The notes under the pieces: model-generated
The model's input: only the letters and a program-made list of their open reading frames with translations
Told to the model about the DNA's origin: nothing
Databases searched by the model: none
Made by a program: the position numbers and the translations under genes
In this document: positions 1 through 11,600 of the stretch, in pieces
Numbering within the stretch: the stretch's first letter is position 1
How the letters are laid out: each line of letters opens with the position of its first letter
Origin: Dermatophagoides farinae
Taxonomy: Eukaryota; Arthropoda; Arachnida; Sarcoptiformes; Pyroglyphidae
Direction: 5' to 3'
Assembly: GCF_024713945.1 (NCBI RefSeq)
Contig: NC_134680.1
Coordinates: 3,372,001-3,436,000 of the forward strand
Length of the DNA: 64,000 nt

Positions 1-1107
1 AAATAGATAACATTGTTTAATGGCAAGATATCTATAAAGTGAACATTTGAATATATTTTTTTTTTGTTTCAAATTCTTTAAAATATCGTTACACAAACAA
101 ACTGAGACATACCTATCGAATGCCATTAATAGATGCATAAATGATGATGCAATAGGTGCAACATAGAAACCGAATCGTAATGATGTTATTATGAAACAAT
201 AATAATTTGAACATAATGTTGTTGTTGTTGTCGTTGTTGTTGTTGTTGGTAATATTTCAATTGTTTCCAAATACATTGCCGGTACACATATTGAACTATA
301 TAATATAACAGATATTGATAATGATATAAATGATTGTTGTGTATGTGAAAATGATCTTGATGTTGTTGCCGTTGCCGTTGTTGTCGTTGTTGTTGTCGCT
401 GTTGTTGTTGCTATCGATGAAACAACACCACGTACAATCGTAGAATCATTGGATAATCTTTTATTAACTAGATTATTATTTTTATATTGTGATGATGTAT
501 TCACCATTGTTGATGTTGTTGATAAACTATTCTGGCGGCTACCACCGCCGGATTGTTCGGCATTACAATAACGATTTAAAATCAATGTAATAATTACAAA
601 TAAATTCAATAAAAACGTAATGATTGCCGTTATAAAAATTGACGAACCAAATAACATTTGTTCCCATTCATCAAGCATTTCAACCGGTGCATGTGGTTGA
701 CATAAAAGATTATTGTTGCTATTATTATTATGATTAATAATATGAATATCACTTTTATTATCTAGATTTTTAATATTTGTATAATTAATTATTGTTGAAT
801 TTATTGTTGTTTCATTATTATTATTATTATTATATAACAACATTGATGATGATGATGGTGATGATGATGATAATGACAATGATGGCGATGAGGTAGAACT
901 ATTATTCAATAATAATGATATAATCATTTTTGATTGATTCATTTGTTGACTAGATGTGTGATTATTATCATGATGATAATGATGATGATGATGATGATGA
1001 TTATGTTGAGAAAATTGTACATTACCACCACCTAATGAACCACTAATACCGCCATTACTACCTGGCGGTAAATAATGGCCAATAATACCTTGATTTGATT
1101 GAATCAT
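1..1107 (-). CDS. Rhodopsin-class (class A) GPCR, amino-terminal part, cut by window edge
   Basis: Exon 1 runs 1107 to 113 (ATG at 1107-1105) and the next exon starts at 31 and leaves the window. The 81-bp intron (32-112, GT-AG) splits the Arg codon of the TM3 motif; joining gives DRYLAI, the class A signature (D331 R332 Y333). About 150 N-terminal residues are rich in His, Ser and Asn with N-glycosylation-type sites. TM1 is near 150-178 and has an LNLFVI core matching the N1.50 region. TM2 is near 259-282 and TM3 near 300-328, opening with two Cys. Oddities: the first intracellular loop is about 75 residues (Ser/Thr-rich) instead of about 6, and the usual Asp of TM2 appears replaced by Val or Ser. 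The plasma-membrane receptor role is known of the family; the ligand cannot be told from this half. TM4-TM7 lie beyond the window. Confidence 0.8.
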   Translation of the reverse strand, partial: MIQSNQGIIGHYLPPGSNGGISGSLGGGNVQFSQHNHHHHHHHYHHDNNHTSSQQMNQSKMIISLLLNNSSTSSPSLSLSSSSPSSSSMLLYNNNNNNETTINSTIINYTNIKNLDNKSDIHIINHNNNSNNNLLCQPHAPVEMLDEWEQMLFGSSIFITAIITFLLNLFVIITLILNRYCNAEQSGGGSRQNSLSTTSTMVNTSSQYKNNNLVNKRLSNDSTIVRGVVSSIATTTATTTTTTTATATTSRSFSHTQQSFISLSISVILYSSICVPAMYLETIEILPTTTTTTTTTTLCSNYYCFIITSLRFGFYVAPIASSFMHLLMAFDRYVSVCLCNDILKNLKQKKNIFKCSLYRYLAIKQCYLF

Positions 1108-1501
1108 ATTTTTATCGTTGTTTATTGTTTGGATTTTATTTCAAAAAAAAAATAAAAATAAAAATATTAGATCAATACATTTTGATCATAAACACACTGT
1201 TCACAAGAACATTGTATTGTATTGGTCATCACTGATCATCATCGTCGTCGTTGTCGTTGAATGATTTGAAATGAGGCACACACACACAAAAAAAATTTTC
1301 TCGTAATAAATAAATCCATTGGAAACGACAACAATTTTCTTGAAAAAAATAACTTGATCCTTTCGAAGTTTCTCTCACTTTTAGAGTGTTTTCTCTTTAC
1401 CAAATTTCTCTTTGCGTTAATCAATATAAATTTAAAGGCAAAATATTTTTGAAATGAAAATGACAAAATCTTCAATATCCAAAAAAAATCAATTTCGAAA
1501 T

Positions 1502-1525
1502 CACACACACACACACACACACACA
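1502..1525. repeat. (CA)n microsatellite
   Basis: A perfect CA dinucleotide tract about 24 bp long in the upstream flank of the GPCR. Confidence 0.9.
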
Positions 1526-1833
1526 AACACTGAGAGAACTTGCTTGGATAATATCAGCAGATTAATGAAAAAAATTCAAGAAAAAAGTTAAAAAAAGAAA
1601 TGAAAAACATAATTTTATTTGGACGATGACTACGACGACGACGACAACAACAACGGCGATGATGAAGATGTTGAAATGAGAGAAAAAAAAAACTAAGCCA
1701 CTTGTATGATTGAATGGATGAATGCAATGGTCATATAATAAAAACTTCAAGTGGCACAAATAATAATCACATTCTTATTGATCAGCAGACGATATTTTTT
1801 TTTCTAATTTTTGTTATTTCAAATATCTATTAC

Positions 1834-1917
1834 CAGGAGTCGACAAGCTTTTGGTAGCTGCTTGCTAAACGCTATAGCTTTACATTGGCACACAGTGCTT
1901 GGAGTTGAAGACCACTG
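1834..1917. mobile_element. Probable non-autonomous hAT-like element (MITE), 84 bp
   Basis: The block is about 48% GC (40 of 84 bases) in visibly AT-rich surroundings. Its ends read CAGGAGTCGACAA and, inverted, CAGTGGTCTTCAA; 9 of 13 positions match and both fit the CAGnnGTCnnCAA form common in hAT terminal repeats. It is flanked by ATCTATTAC on the left (1825-1833) and ATCTATAC on the right (1918-1925). That is an 8-bp duplication with one extra T on the left, and 8 bp is the hAT target-site size. It has no coding capacity, so mobilisation would need a transposase from elsewhere. The element is very short, so ancient decay or chance cannot be excluded. Confidence 0.6.
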
Positions 1918-3320
1918 ATCTATACCATTGCATCGTTTAATGTATCGTTTTTTATGTTTGAAAAAAATTAAAAAAAATTTTTAACTTTTCAAATTAATCG
2001 AAACAAAATGAATGGATTTTAAGATGCTCTCGATTTTTTTTTGTCACGGTGGAAGTTTTTTTTGCGATGAACACACACACACACACACGACAACGGCATT
2101 GAATGATTAGAAACAATATTGCATTGCAATTGTTGGCGACGAGAGAATTGAATTGAATTGAATGATGATGTTCAAAACAAACTTCAAATTGAATCAAATC
2201 AAATCGAATATTTTCTTGTTTTCAGAAAATCCGAGCTTGCGTGATTCGGTGCGTGGTTAAATCAAATTGAAACCTGTATAGATAGATCAAACACATATAA
2301 ATTGATTATAACGACCATTGATCTTTGACGATAATTATGATTATGATTATGATGTAAAATGGATGCTCAAAACAAAATAAAACTAATTATTATTTTTATT
2401 CAAATTAATTTTTTTTTCTTTTCGTTTTTCTTAGTTCAAAAAACTTTTCACTGTAAAATAAAATATTCAGAATTTAATATTTCAAAATTGAATTCAGTTT
2501 TTCATTTTGTGTCTGTGTGTGTGTGTGTGTTCATGGATTATTTCAACGCCAGAAACACGAAAATAGAGAGAAAAAAACAAACAAACAAACACTTGAAAAA
2601 AAACCCAAAGGAATTTATCCGGTGTTGATTTGATCAAAACGAATGATGAATTTGAAATCGTTGGTTTCTTTGAAAATTCGTTATTTATTCAATGAATTTT
2701 CATGGAATTTTTTTTTTCGTCATTCATTCAATTCATTTAAATGTCAATAACTTTTTCTTCCGTTTTTCTTCCATCACTTTCAAAATTCATCATCATCATT
2801 CAAACTTGTTGTACATAACCGAATCATTCCTTTTTTTTATTCAGTAACTTCTACAAAAAAGAAGAGAAAAAACGATTGAAAAATTTAATCAAAAAAATAT
2901 GAATTTTTTTTAATTTTAGATTGCTTAGTAAAAAACTCTTGTTTTGACTTTTTTGTATAATGATTTTGTTGTTGTTTTAATAATATTTTTTCAATCCAAT
3001 TTCATTTCGATTTAATGATGATGATGATGATGATTACGAAATCTCATCATAACGCCATCGACCCGAGAATGTATATATATATATATTGAGATTATAAGGC
3101 CAAACAAGTCCTAATCGAATTTGTTTTTGTGTAGTTGTTTTTCGATTTGACGCTGTTATTTATATTTGAAATTGAAAAATAATGGAAATTAAAATATGAT
3201 TTCAATTTATATTCACACAAATGACTTCGCATATATTTTTTTTTGTTTACAAGTTCAAGGATTTTGGAATCAAACACAAACAAAAATTGATTGCGAGGAT
3301 TGTATATGATTATGATTGTG

Positions 3321-3326
3321 TTTATT
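3321..3326 (-). promoter_or_regulatory. Candidate polyadenylation signal of first LBD gene
   Basis: AATAAA on the minus strand, about 80 bp past the stop codon of the gene ending at 3408. Position and sequence fit; no transcript evidence. Confidence 0.4.
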
Positions 3327-3407
3327 TTTATGCATGTTTTTTTTCATCCATCCAAAAAGATTTCCATTCTGATTTTGAAAATTTAATTTTATATAATTCT
3401 TGATTAT

Positions 3408-5063
3408 TCAAATAAATAAATAAAAAATTAATGTTTGAAATGAAAAAACAATCATTGAATTCATTGCTAATGATGATGATAATGATGACATTTGTCGTTG
3501 TTGTCTACCTTCACGGCGACAATTATTTAACCAATGTCGATCACGAATCTGTTGTAGAATGCCTTCTTTATCCATCATATCTAATGTATGATCAAATTCA
3601 TTGAGCCAATTTCTTTGTTCTTGATTATTATTTAACGTAAACGATTTATCGATGAATGTTTTTGAAAAAGCAATAGCTATATTATTCTGAAATAATTCCT
3701 CTTTACGTATTGTTAATTGTTGTGCCATTATGGTCACTGTTGGTGTTGTTACTGATGATCCATTTGATGTTGTTGTTGGCCCATTCGAAATACCAATATC
3801 AAAATGTACATTTTTTTTATTATTTTTCATTTCTAACCAAATACGTTGTCGTCGTGCAACATCAATACTAGTATATTCACAATCATGATGATCGACAAAA
3901 TAATCGATAAATTTTGATTCATCAATCAATACATATCGTTGTCGTTGTAAACGTTGTAATAATGTTGATAATGATGAACGTTCAACAATGATTAAATCAT
4001 TTAGATAATCAATATTAATTGTTGAATAAAAACGATGTACGGCACCACCTTTGAATATAACACGTACAAGATCGGCTTGATTAAATATATCATGTATAGT
4101 CAACATTGGCATCTCATTAACATCATTATCATCATCATAATTAAAATAAAATTGGCCATTCTTCATTTCATCATCATTATTGTTATTGTTTGATTTATTC
4201 AAAATGATTGCACAATCAATCGATTGATGATTCATATCGATGAATCGTGAATAATCACTATGATTACGTACGTCGATTCGTATTTTTTGTTGCTGTAAAT
4301 CCATTTGACATTGTCGACGTTTACGTTGTATTAATTCTTTAAACAACGATTTCGTCAATAATACTTTCATTGTTGATATATAGATTGGTCGTGTGAATAT
4401 GATATCATTTTGTTCCGCTTCTTTACGTGTATTTAGCCAATTACTACTAATGTCACCAATTGCGAATTCAACATACTATAGTATGTGGAAATGGAAAAAA
4501 ATTGATTAGAATTTCATACGAAAAAAAAAAAACAGAACGGAAAACACAGACACACACAGACACACACCTTTTCGATAATTTCACCGAAAACACCATCATG
4601 TGATCGTATTGAACCAATTTGTCCATCATAACTTTGTCGTAATGTAAATTGAAATTTTAGACGATATCCCAATTCTTTTAGTATATCTACACAGAATCCA
4701 CGATATGGTCCACTTTCACTATAGATAAATGGTGGATTCTATATCGGTGGGCGACGAAAAAAAATGGATCAATTTTTTTTTGAAAATAAACCAAATTTAA
4801 TTTACCAATACGGTTGCACCATTCAATGTGATTACATTATCACTTTCGTCATCATCATCATCATCATCTTGATCTTGTTGTTGTAGATATAGCTGTTGCT
4901 GAATTTCATTCGAATGTTTATCAACAACATCTTCAACAGTGTCGACAATCCATTCACCTTCATTGTTAAAAATTGTAATTTGACTATTAACACTTTCAAT
5001 AATAATAATAATTATTATTATTAACAATAGTGAAATGAAGCATTGATTTTTATGATTTGCCAT
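3408..5063 (-). CDS. Secreted or GPI-anchored iGluR-type ligand-binding-domain protein, channel-less (copy A)
   Basis: Three exons: 5063-4806, 4738-4568, 4475-3408 (introns 67 and 92 bp, GT-AG, both phase 0), giving 498 aa. The ATG at 5063 gives a clean signal peptide of about 27 aa with a poly-Ile core; an in-frame ATG lies 5 codons upstream. The mature part starts with an acidic Asp/Gln stretch, then lobe S1 (NPPFIYSESGPYRGF, YVEFAIGDI, IIFTRPIY). A hydrophilic linker of about 75 aa stands where iGluRs have M1-M3. Lobe S2 follows (LTIHDIFNQ, FKGGAVHRFYS, YVLIDES, NNIAIAFSK, EGILQQIRDRHW). Two Cys (DHHDCEY and NNCRR) match the conserved S2 disulfide, and Asp of LIDES sits at the ligand amino-group position. 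A Ser-rich stretch and a short hydrophobic tail at the C-terminus fit a GPI signal. Ligand unknown. Tandem paralogue of the gene at 7297-8610. Confidence 0.82.
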
Positions 5064-7181
5064 GGCCACAATTATCAAAGTTTTTTTTTTTGCTGTTGTT
5101 ACGAATCAGTTTTCCAATTGTATAACATTATTATTATTGTTATAATTTAATGCATTGACTGGACGATTATATCGATAAATTGAATAGATATTTGGTAGAT
5201 CGAAATTTGTTCACATCCATCAATGTGATTGTTATTGTGATCCACCAATGATATAGACTACCCAACAAAGAAAAAAAATATCATCAATTTGAAAATATCA
5301 AACCGATTAAATTGTAAACATTGAAGCAAGAGAAATAAGATATATATAATATATAATATTCAAGCCACACCAAAACCGGATGTTATTCAATTTGATCAAA
5401 TTCAATTAAGATTGTTTAAGCCAAAATGTGTTGCATATGATTGCTGCTATATATAATGAATTGTAACAAAAGTCGAACCTAACGGAAGCAACAACAAAAA
5501 CAGCAACAAAACATAGATGTCAAAAAAATCAGAAAAAAAACCAGAACCAAAAATTGATTTTTATTCAATTTATTTATTTACTTTTTTTTGTTGTTGAAAA
5601 TAATATTCCACATTTCAAAAGAATAGAATGGCAAGAATAAAATCATCATAATGAATAAATGAATGAATGACAAGTAACCAAAAAAAAAAAAAAAAAACAC
5701 AAGAAAACGGAAAATGGAACCAAAAAAAAAAATATAAAAATTTGTAACATTCAATTACATGCTTTCATGCTGCAATACACTCTTCTGACGACCACGATGA
5801 TGTTTGGAACGAACAAAATTGTTTTTTTTTCACGTTTTGAAAATTAAATCAAACACATTCGAACTGAATGAATGAAAAAAACAAAAATCAAAAACAGCCA
5901 AAAAAAACTTAAAAATATCTATATGTTTTGTTATATCAATGTATATATCAAAGAATATATATATTTTTATTATTATTAATTATGCATGTTCATGTGGGTG
6001 TGTGTGTAACATATACGATTTATGTTTGAGTTATTCCGAATAGCAATAATAATAATAATGATGGTGATGGTGATGATGATAATGATAATGATGATGAGTA
6101 TGATGACGATGTTAATACAATTCTACTTTGAATATATTATCTTTTTCTACAATTCATCATTCAGTATTCGATATTCAGATCGATAAATTAATGTTTTTTT
6201 TTTTTTTTTTTTGGTTTTGGTATGTGGCTAATAGTAGTGGGCAAAAAAAAAAGATTTAAACATTTTGAAAATCCTTTTTTCACATTTGGCATATTATGGT
6301 AATGGTGATATTGCTTGATTTTTGTTTTGTTTTTTGTTTTTTGTTTTTGTTTCTTTTTTGGTGGACAACAATTTGTGAATATTCAATTGAATTGCGAGAG
6401 AAGAAAAAACTTTTGCTTCATTCATGTGATTGAGTTTGATGATAGGCAATATTGATTGATTGTTTGTTGATTTTTTTCTTCGTTTTTAGATTATTGATTT
6501 TTTTGGTTGTTGTTTCAAATCAAACTTCTTTTTTTTTGGTTTACCTGAGAATCATACAAGTATTCGATGTTGTCATTGTCATTGTTGTTCTTGTTTATTA
6601 TTGTTGTGATTGGAGCAAAACAAAAAAAAACAAAAAATTCTTTTGAACATTTTGTATGATGTTTTATGCGCGTGTATATGTTATGAGCGTTTGAATGAAT
6701 GTAGGTAAAATGTCAAGCGAGATCCGTAAAGCATCGAAAGATCAAAATAAAATGAAATGTGAGAACAAATGAATTGTCAAATGAAAATTACACATTATTT
6801 ACAAATAATAATTCAATTTTTTTTGTTGTATCGAATGAATAAATGAATAACGCTACGGCATTATAACCACTATATGGATTTTTTTTTTGGCTAAAATTAA
6901 TTGTTGTGAAAAAAAAACAGAAAACAGTATAATGTTTTGTTATTGTGTCAAAAAACAATTTAACCCCTTTTTTTCTGCATCATTTTTCTGTTTGTGTGTG
7001 TTCGAACCAATATTTGTATTTGGCACTGAGAAAAAAAAGATGAATCAATCGACAATTTGTATTTTGGAAGCAAAAAATATATATGAGTATATTGAACGAG
7101 GATTGTGTGTCTGAAATATATATTCTAGAGTGGATGAAATTCATAGAGTAATTTTTTTGAAATTTTTTTTTTGTTTTGTTT
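5064..7181. other. Intergenic stretch between the two LBD genes
   Basis: No supported gene over about 2.1 kb. It holds long A and T homopolymers (for example near 5679-5697 and 6194-6211), GAT/GGT-type trinucleotide runs near 6057-6110, a T-rich (G)TTTTT tract near 6320-6360 and short palindromic AT stretches near 5340-5360. It contains the 3' end of copy B and the upstream flank of copy A. Confidence 0.55.
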
Positions 7182-7187
7182 TTTATT
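7182..7187 (-). promoter_or_regulatory. Candidate polyadenylation signal of second LBD gene
   Basis: AATAAA on the minus strand, about 110 bp beyond the stop codon at 7297. Weak evidence, because such hexamers are frequent in this AT-rich DNA. Confidence 0.3.
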
Positions 7188-7236
7188 TTTTGGTTATAAT
7201 TCTTAGTTGTTTGGTCATTGTGGACAATTATTCTTT

Positions 7237-7277
7237 CTCTCTCTCTCTCTCTGGTGTGTGTGTGTGTGTGTGTGTGC
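7237..7277. repeat. Compound (CT)n(GT)n microsatellite
   Basis: A CT tract runs directly into a GT tract just downstream of the stop codon of the second LBD gene, probably within its 3' untranslated region. Confidence 0.85.
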
Positions 7278-7296
7278 GTTTGCAAGCATAGAATAT

Positions 7297-8610
7297 TTAA
7301 CTAAGAATAAATAATGACAAGAATAATGAGAATAATGTTGTCACAACGGTTAACATATAACGATATTGTTCAAAACTATTCACACCACCATTACATTTAC
7401 GATTCCAATAACGGCGTTTCAATTCATCTAAACGGCCATTAGCTTTTAATTCACGTATAGCACGATTCATTATCTCCAAATGTGTGGAATATTTTTGTCC
7501 AATTATACCATATTCGTAATGTGTATCGGCCATTGGAAAATTTGTTGATTCCAATTTAATATGTTTTAATTCGCAATTTTCATCCATTGCCAATTCATTA
7601 TTAATACTTTCCTGTTTGTTGTTGTTGTTTTTTTTTTTGGAAATGAAAAAAATCATCAATCATCAATTAAAATCCGACTTATTACCTGTATGAATGCATA
7701 TGGTGTTTTCATTGCTCTTTCAATGCCTATCTGACGATTTTCGGCCATATTACCAGGATTATTATGCAATTGTTCATAAATACGACGACTTAATGGATCG
7801 GTACCGACACTCAAATCTCGATAGATTTGTCGTACAGTACCTAATTGTATTATTTCTTCTGGTTGTTGCTGTTGTTGTTGATTAGATTGCTGTGATTGAT
7901 ACGATTGTTGTTGTTGATTTACAACCGGTATCACTGCTGGTGGTTTAGACCGTTGATCCAATAAGTCATCAATAGTTTTGATATTATTCTGTATGATACG
8001 ATCTTTATGTATCAATGCACTCAGATTTGATTCCATATATGAATCACTGAAATCAACATAACGTTGTTGACTTGCCGTACGATATAGATAATCAGCGATT
8101 GCAAAATCAACTCTCTAAATTAACCATTGTAATCAGCGATATTTAGAGAAAAAAATGATTACTTATCATTACTTACATTACGGAAAACTTCATTAATCAG
8201 ACCGGTTGGACGACTTTGAAATCCATCATTTGTTGAATCCTGATTAACCGAATCGGTTAATGTATAATTAAAATTACCAATTTGTGCCATTTCATTCAAA
8301 AGATCAACAAAATAGCCAGTTAGTTTGCCATTCAAATCTTTTTCAACAAATGGTGGTCGCTATTGTCGCCATAAAAATTTTAGGAGAAAAAATTCAAATT
8401 TAAAAATGTCAACATTTTAATCTATCTTCACACAATCACATTCAATAAATCAAATTTAAATTAATTAAATTGATTGAATATTACACTTACCAATGTTGTT
8501 AAACCACGCAATGTTGGTCGATTTTGATTAGCTGGTTGTGCCCATATTGACATATTGGTCATCATTGCAATTGCAATGAAAATTAATATTATTGATGAAT
8601 AAGGTGGCAT
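7297..8610 (-). CDS. Secreted or GPI-anchored iGluR-type ligand-binding-domain protein, channel-less (copy B)
   Basis: Four exons: 8610-8491, 8359-8177, 8114-7686, 7611-7297 (all introns phase 0, GT-AG), giving 348 aa. The ATG at 8610 opens a signal peptide (MPPYSSIILIFIAIAMM, cleaved near WAQ). Lobe S1: RPPFVEKDLNGKLTGYFVDL, RVDFAIADYLYR, VDFSDSYMESNLSALI. A hydrophilic Gln-rich linker follows, with no membrane segment. Lobe S2: KTIDDLLDQ, IQLGTVRQIYRDL, TPYAFIQES, YEYGIIGQKYS, LKANGRLDELKRRYWNRKC. Glu of FIQES matches the ligand amino-group Glu of AMPA-type receptors, and the DENC and NRKC cysteines match the S2 disulfide. The Arg that binds the ligand carboxylate in S1 is shifted or replaced (Gln at the expected place). 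The last about 20 residues are hydrophobic and end at the stop, as in GPI precursors. Its first two introns sit at the same sites as in copy A. Confidence 0.83.
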
Positions 8611-11600
8611 CTTTTCTCTTTTAGTTGTGATTGTTGAAATTTGAAATTCAAAACAAATTTCTTTCTGGTCACAAATTAATATCTGATAAACTGTTTCACA
8701 ACACAGATACACAAACACACAAAGAATCGTTGATGGTGATGATGGCCTAGTTTAACACTTAAGAATTCAATGATTTAAAATGAAAATTCTTTTTGGAATG
8801 TTTTTTCGATGTTAAATGATAATATTCTATATGTGGTTCGTTAGTTTGTTGTTGTTGTTGTTATTTTTCCTAGATCAAAACCGAATACAATTGAATAAAT
8901 GAATGAAATGAGCCGACTCACTTTGTTGTTCCATTTGGAACATACTATTATAATGTATTACTAAGTAGAGTGAGTGAGTTGTAGCAAAGTTTTAGGTGAA
9001 GGTTACCGAAATGAACAATTTTTTTCGCGAAATATATGGCGGGTACATTTGATAGTGAAGGCGGTGGTGGTGGTGTTGATGGTAGTGGCGTTTGATTTTC
9101 AACTATACCCGTCACGTATTTATATACATTGATGATCATATAGGATCCATTTTTGAATGAATGAATAAATGGATGGCCTTGGAACACAATATAATGACAC
9201 AATAACAACGATAACAACAAATAAAAAAATAAAATATTTTTTGGAATCCTGAAATGAATAGTGGTGATGTTGGTGCCGATGGCTGGTGATGCGAATGTTT
9301 TATGTTGTGATGCTAATGTATTTTGTGTGTGTAGCATCCAATCCATATATAATAACAATTTCAAGTTAGAAAGCCAAATAGTACTGATTTTCAATTCATG
9401 GTTGTGGTGGTGGTTCGTATTGATAGTTTTCATAGTATTTGGGTTCGTTTGATAAGTTAGGCTGAAATGTGGATGTCATCATCATTCATTCGTTCGTTTC
9501 AGTATGTGATCTATGAAGCTATAGAATGAATGGTATGTTTTCAAGATGTAAATGAAGATGTGTATTTATTGTTTATATATTCTTGGGTGGTGGTTTTGTT
9601 CGTTTTTTTGTTTGAGTTCATTTGTGTGTGTATGGGCCCAATGCTAGGACCATCAATATTTGGTGAATTTTTTTTTAAATATAAAAGTTCACCAATTTTT
9701 TTTTTGTTATTGTTGTTATTGGTTGATATTAGAAAACCAAATCCCAAAAATTGAAGCATGTGACTATGATTATCATTTTTTTCGGTTTTTGTTTTATTTT
9801 TGCTCATTGTAATGCGGTATTATTTTATTCTGGCTATATATTATGTTTGGAAAATATAATATGTGTGTGTAGGAGTAGAACCTAGCTAGCTAAAAATGAA
9901 TTTTCTATTATTAGTTTCTTGACTATCTATATATATAAAGGAAGACAATTTTATTTTCTAGTTGACTCTCTTCTTTTCTCTCTCTCTCTCTCTCTCTCTG
10001 GAAAAAAACACGGTCATCATATCGTCATTGTCCTTGAGCTAGTTATTTTGATTTTGTTTCGTGAAAAAAAAGAAAAAATTCTGCCCTCCCGGAACAGATG
10101 TGAAAATGTTATCGTTATCATTATTTGTATACCATTTTTGGATTTTCGGAGCATGTTCCAAATAGAATTAATAGCCATTATAGATCCAGTAAGATTCAAG
10201 GACTTGAAAGGGACTTTTTTCTCTTTCTATTTCATTTCTTTGATATTTTTATTTATATGAATCAATTTTATCAATTTTTTTGAGTGAGTGTGTGTGTGTA
10301 TATGAGTGTTGATCGTGTGTACATTAAACCAATGAGAATGAAGAACGGATTGAATTAAGAATCGATCCAGGCAACGAGAAAAAAAAGGAGAAAAATCAAC
10401 ATTGAAAAATATTTTTTATATAGTAATGAAGCAAACAATAAGAGTGAACAAACAATTTTGTTCTAAGGTTTTGAATTTCAATTTTTTCTTTACTTTGCTC
10501 CAATCAAATCGAATGATAATCCGAATTTCCACATCCCTAAAAAAAATATTCAACTGATAGTTTATACATTTATGTATCATTTATTTTTTTTTTATTTTAG
10601 AAATTCGAAACCAAAAGAAAAAAAATGTTGAATTGCAACCAAATCGTTCGATATGGTTTGATTTATTATTAATTAAAATAATACTGATATATAATAATGA
10701 TGATGTCAATTTTGTACCACCATCAATTATCATCAGTATAGAGAAATAAAAATCAAATTTGAAAATGTATAAAAAATGTTAATCAATGTCATTGTGGATG
10801 ATGATGCAATAAATGAGCCATATTCACAATAATGATGGTGAAAAAAAAAGTTATCTAGGTATGAATTTTCAATTAATTAATTGGATCAAACAAACAAGCT
10901 TTTTTTATTTATTGGAAATCTCAACGATCAATCGATTATCGATATCAAATTATATTGTCCTTTTTGCCTCTTTCGCTTTGAGTGTGTGCGTGTTAATGAT
11001 AAATGATAAAATTTTTCTGTAATAATAATGTCATGATTTTGATAATTATGGTAATTATAATTATGAGAAAAGTGGAAAGATAAAACGAATAAAAAAAAAT
11101 TAGGCGCGCTAAAAATTTGAAATCAAAATACAGTGCGAAATGGATGGCCCAAAAAAAACGCTCAACAAAAGTTTAAAATTCATTACCATTATCATTGATT
11201 GAAATGAATAGCATGGCATTAGCGACATGAAAAAAAATCATAATTGTAAATTATCATCATTATCAATGTGTATGCCTCTACCAATGTATGTGTGTGTGTG
11301 TGTGTTTGACAATCGATAATTGAATTGATTTTTTTTTGCCTGTTTAACTAGTTAGTTGGTCAAAATCAAACCAAACCTTCAAAACGATACGCATCACACC
11401 ACTATTACCACCACCGGTATGATATATAAACACTTGTTGTTTAATTCATTCTGAATGAAACATTCATAGCACACACACACACACACCATCGATATACACA
11501 AAGTACTGGTTTTCCTTGATATTATCATTCCGTCATATTCATTGCTAAAACATTGTTTTTTACAGGAAAAAACAGACAAAGACAACAAATACGAGCGAGA

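Larger units (their letters stand above)
1108..3320. other. Intergenic stretch between GPCR 5' end and the first LBD gene
   Basis: No supported gene. It holds the 5' flank of the GPCR, (CA)n runs at 1502-1525 and 2072-2087, a (GT)n run near 2515-2530, a (GAT)n run near 3015-3032, A/T homopolymers, and the probable hAT-like MITE at 1834-1917. The short open frames here are made of repeats and show no family signature. Confidence 0.6.
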
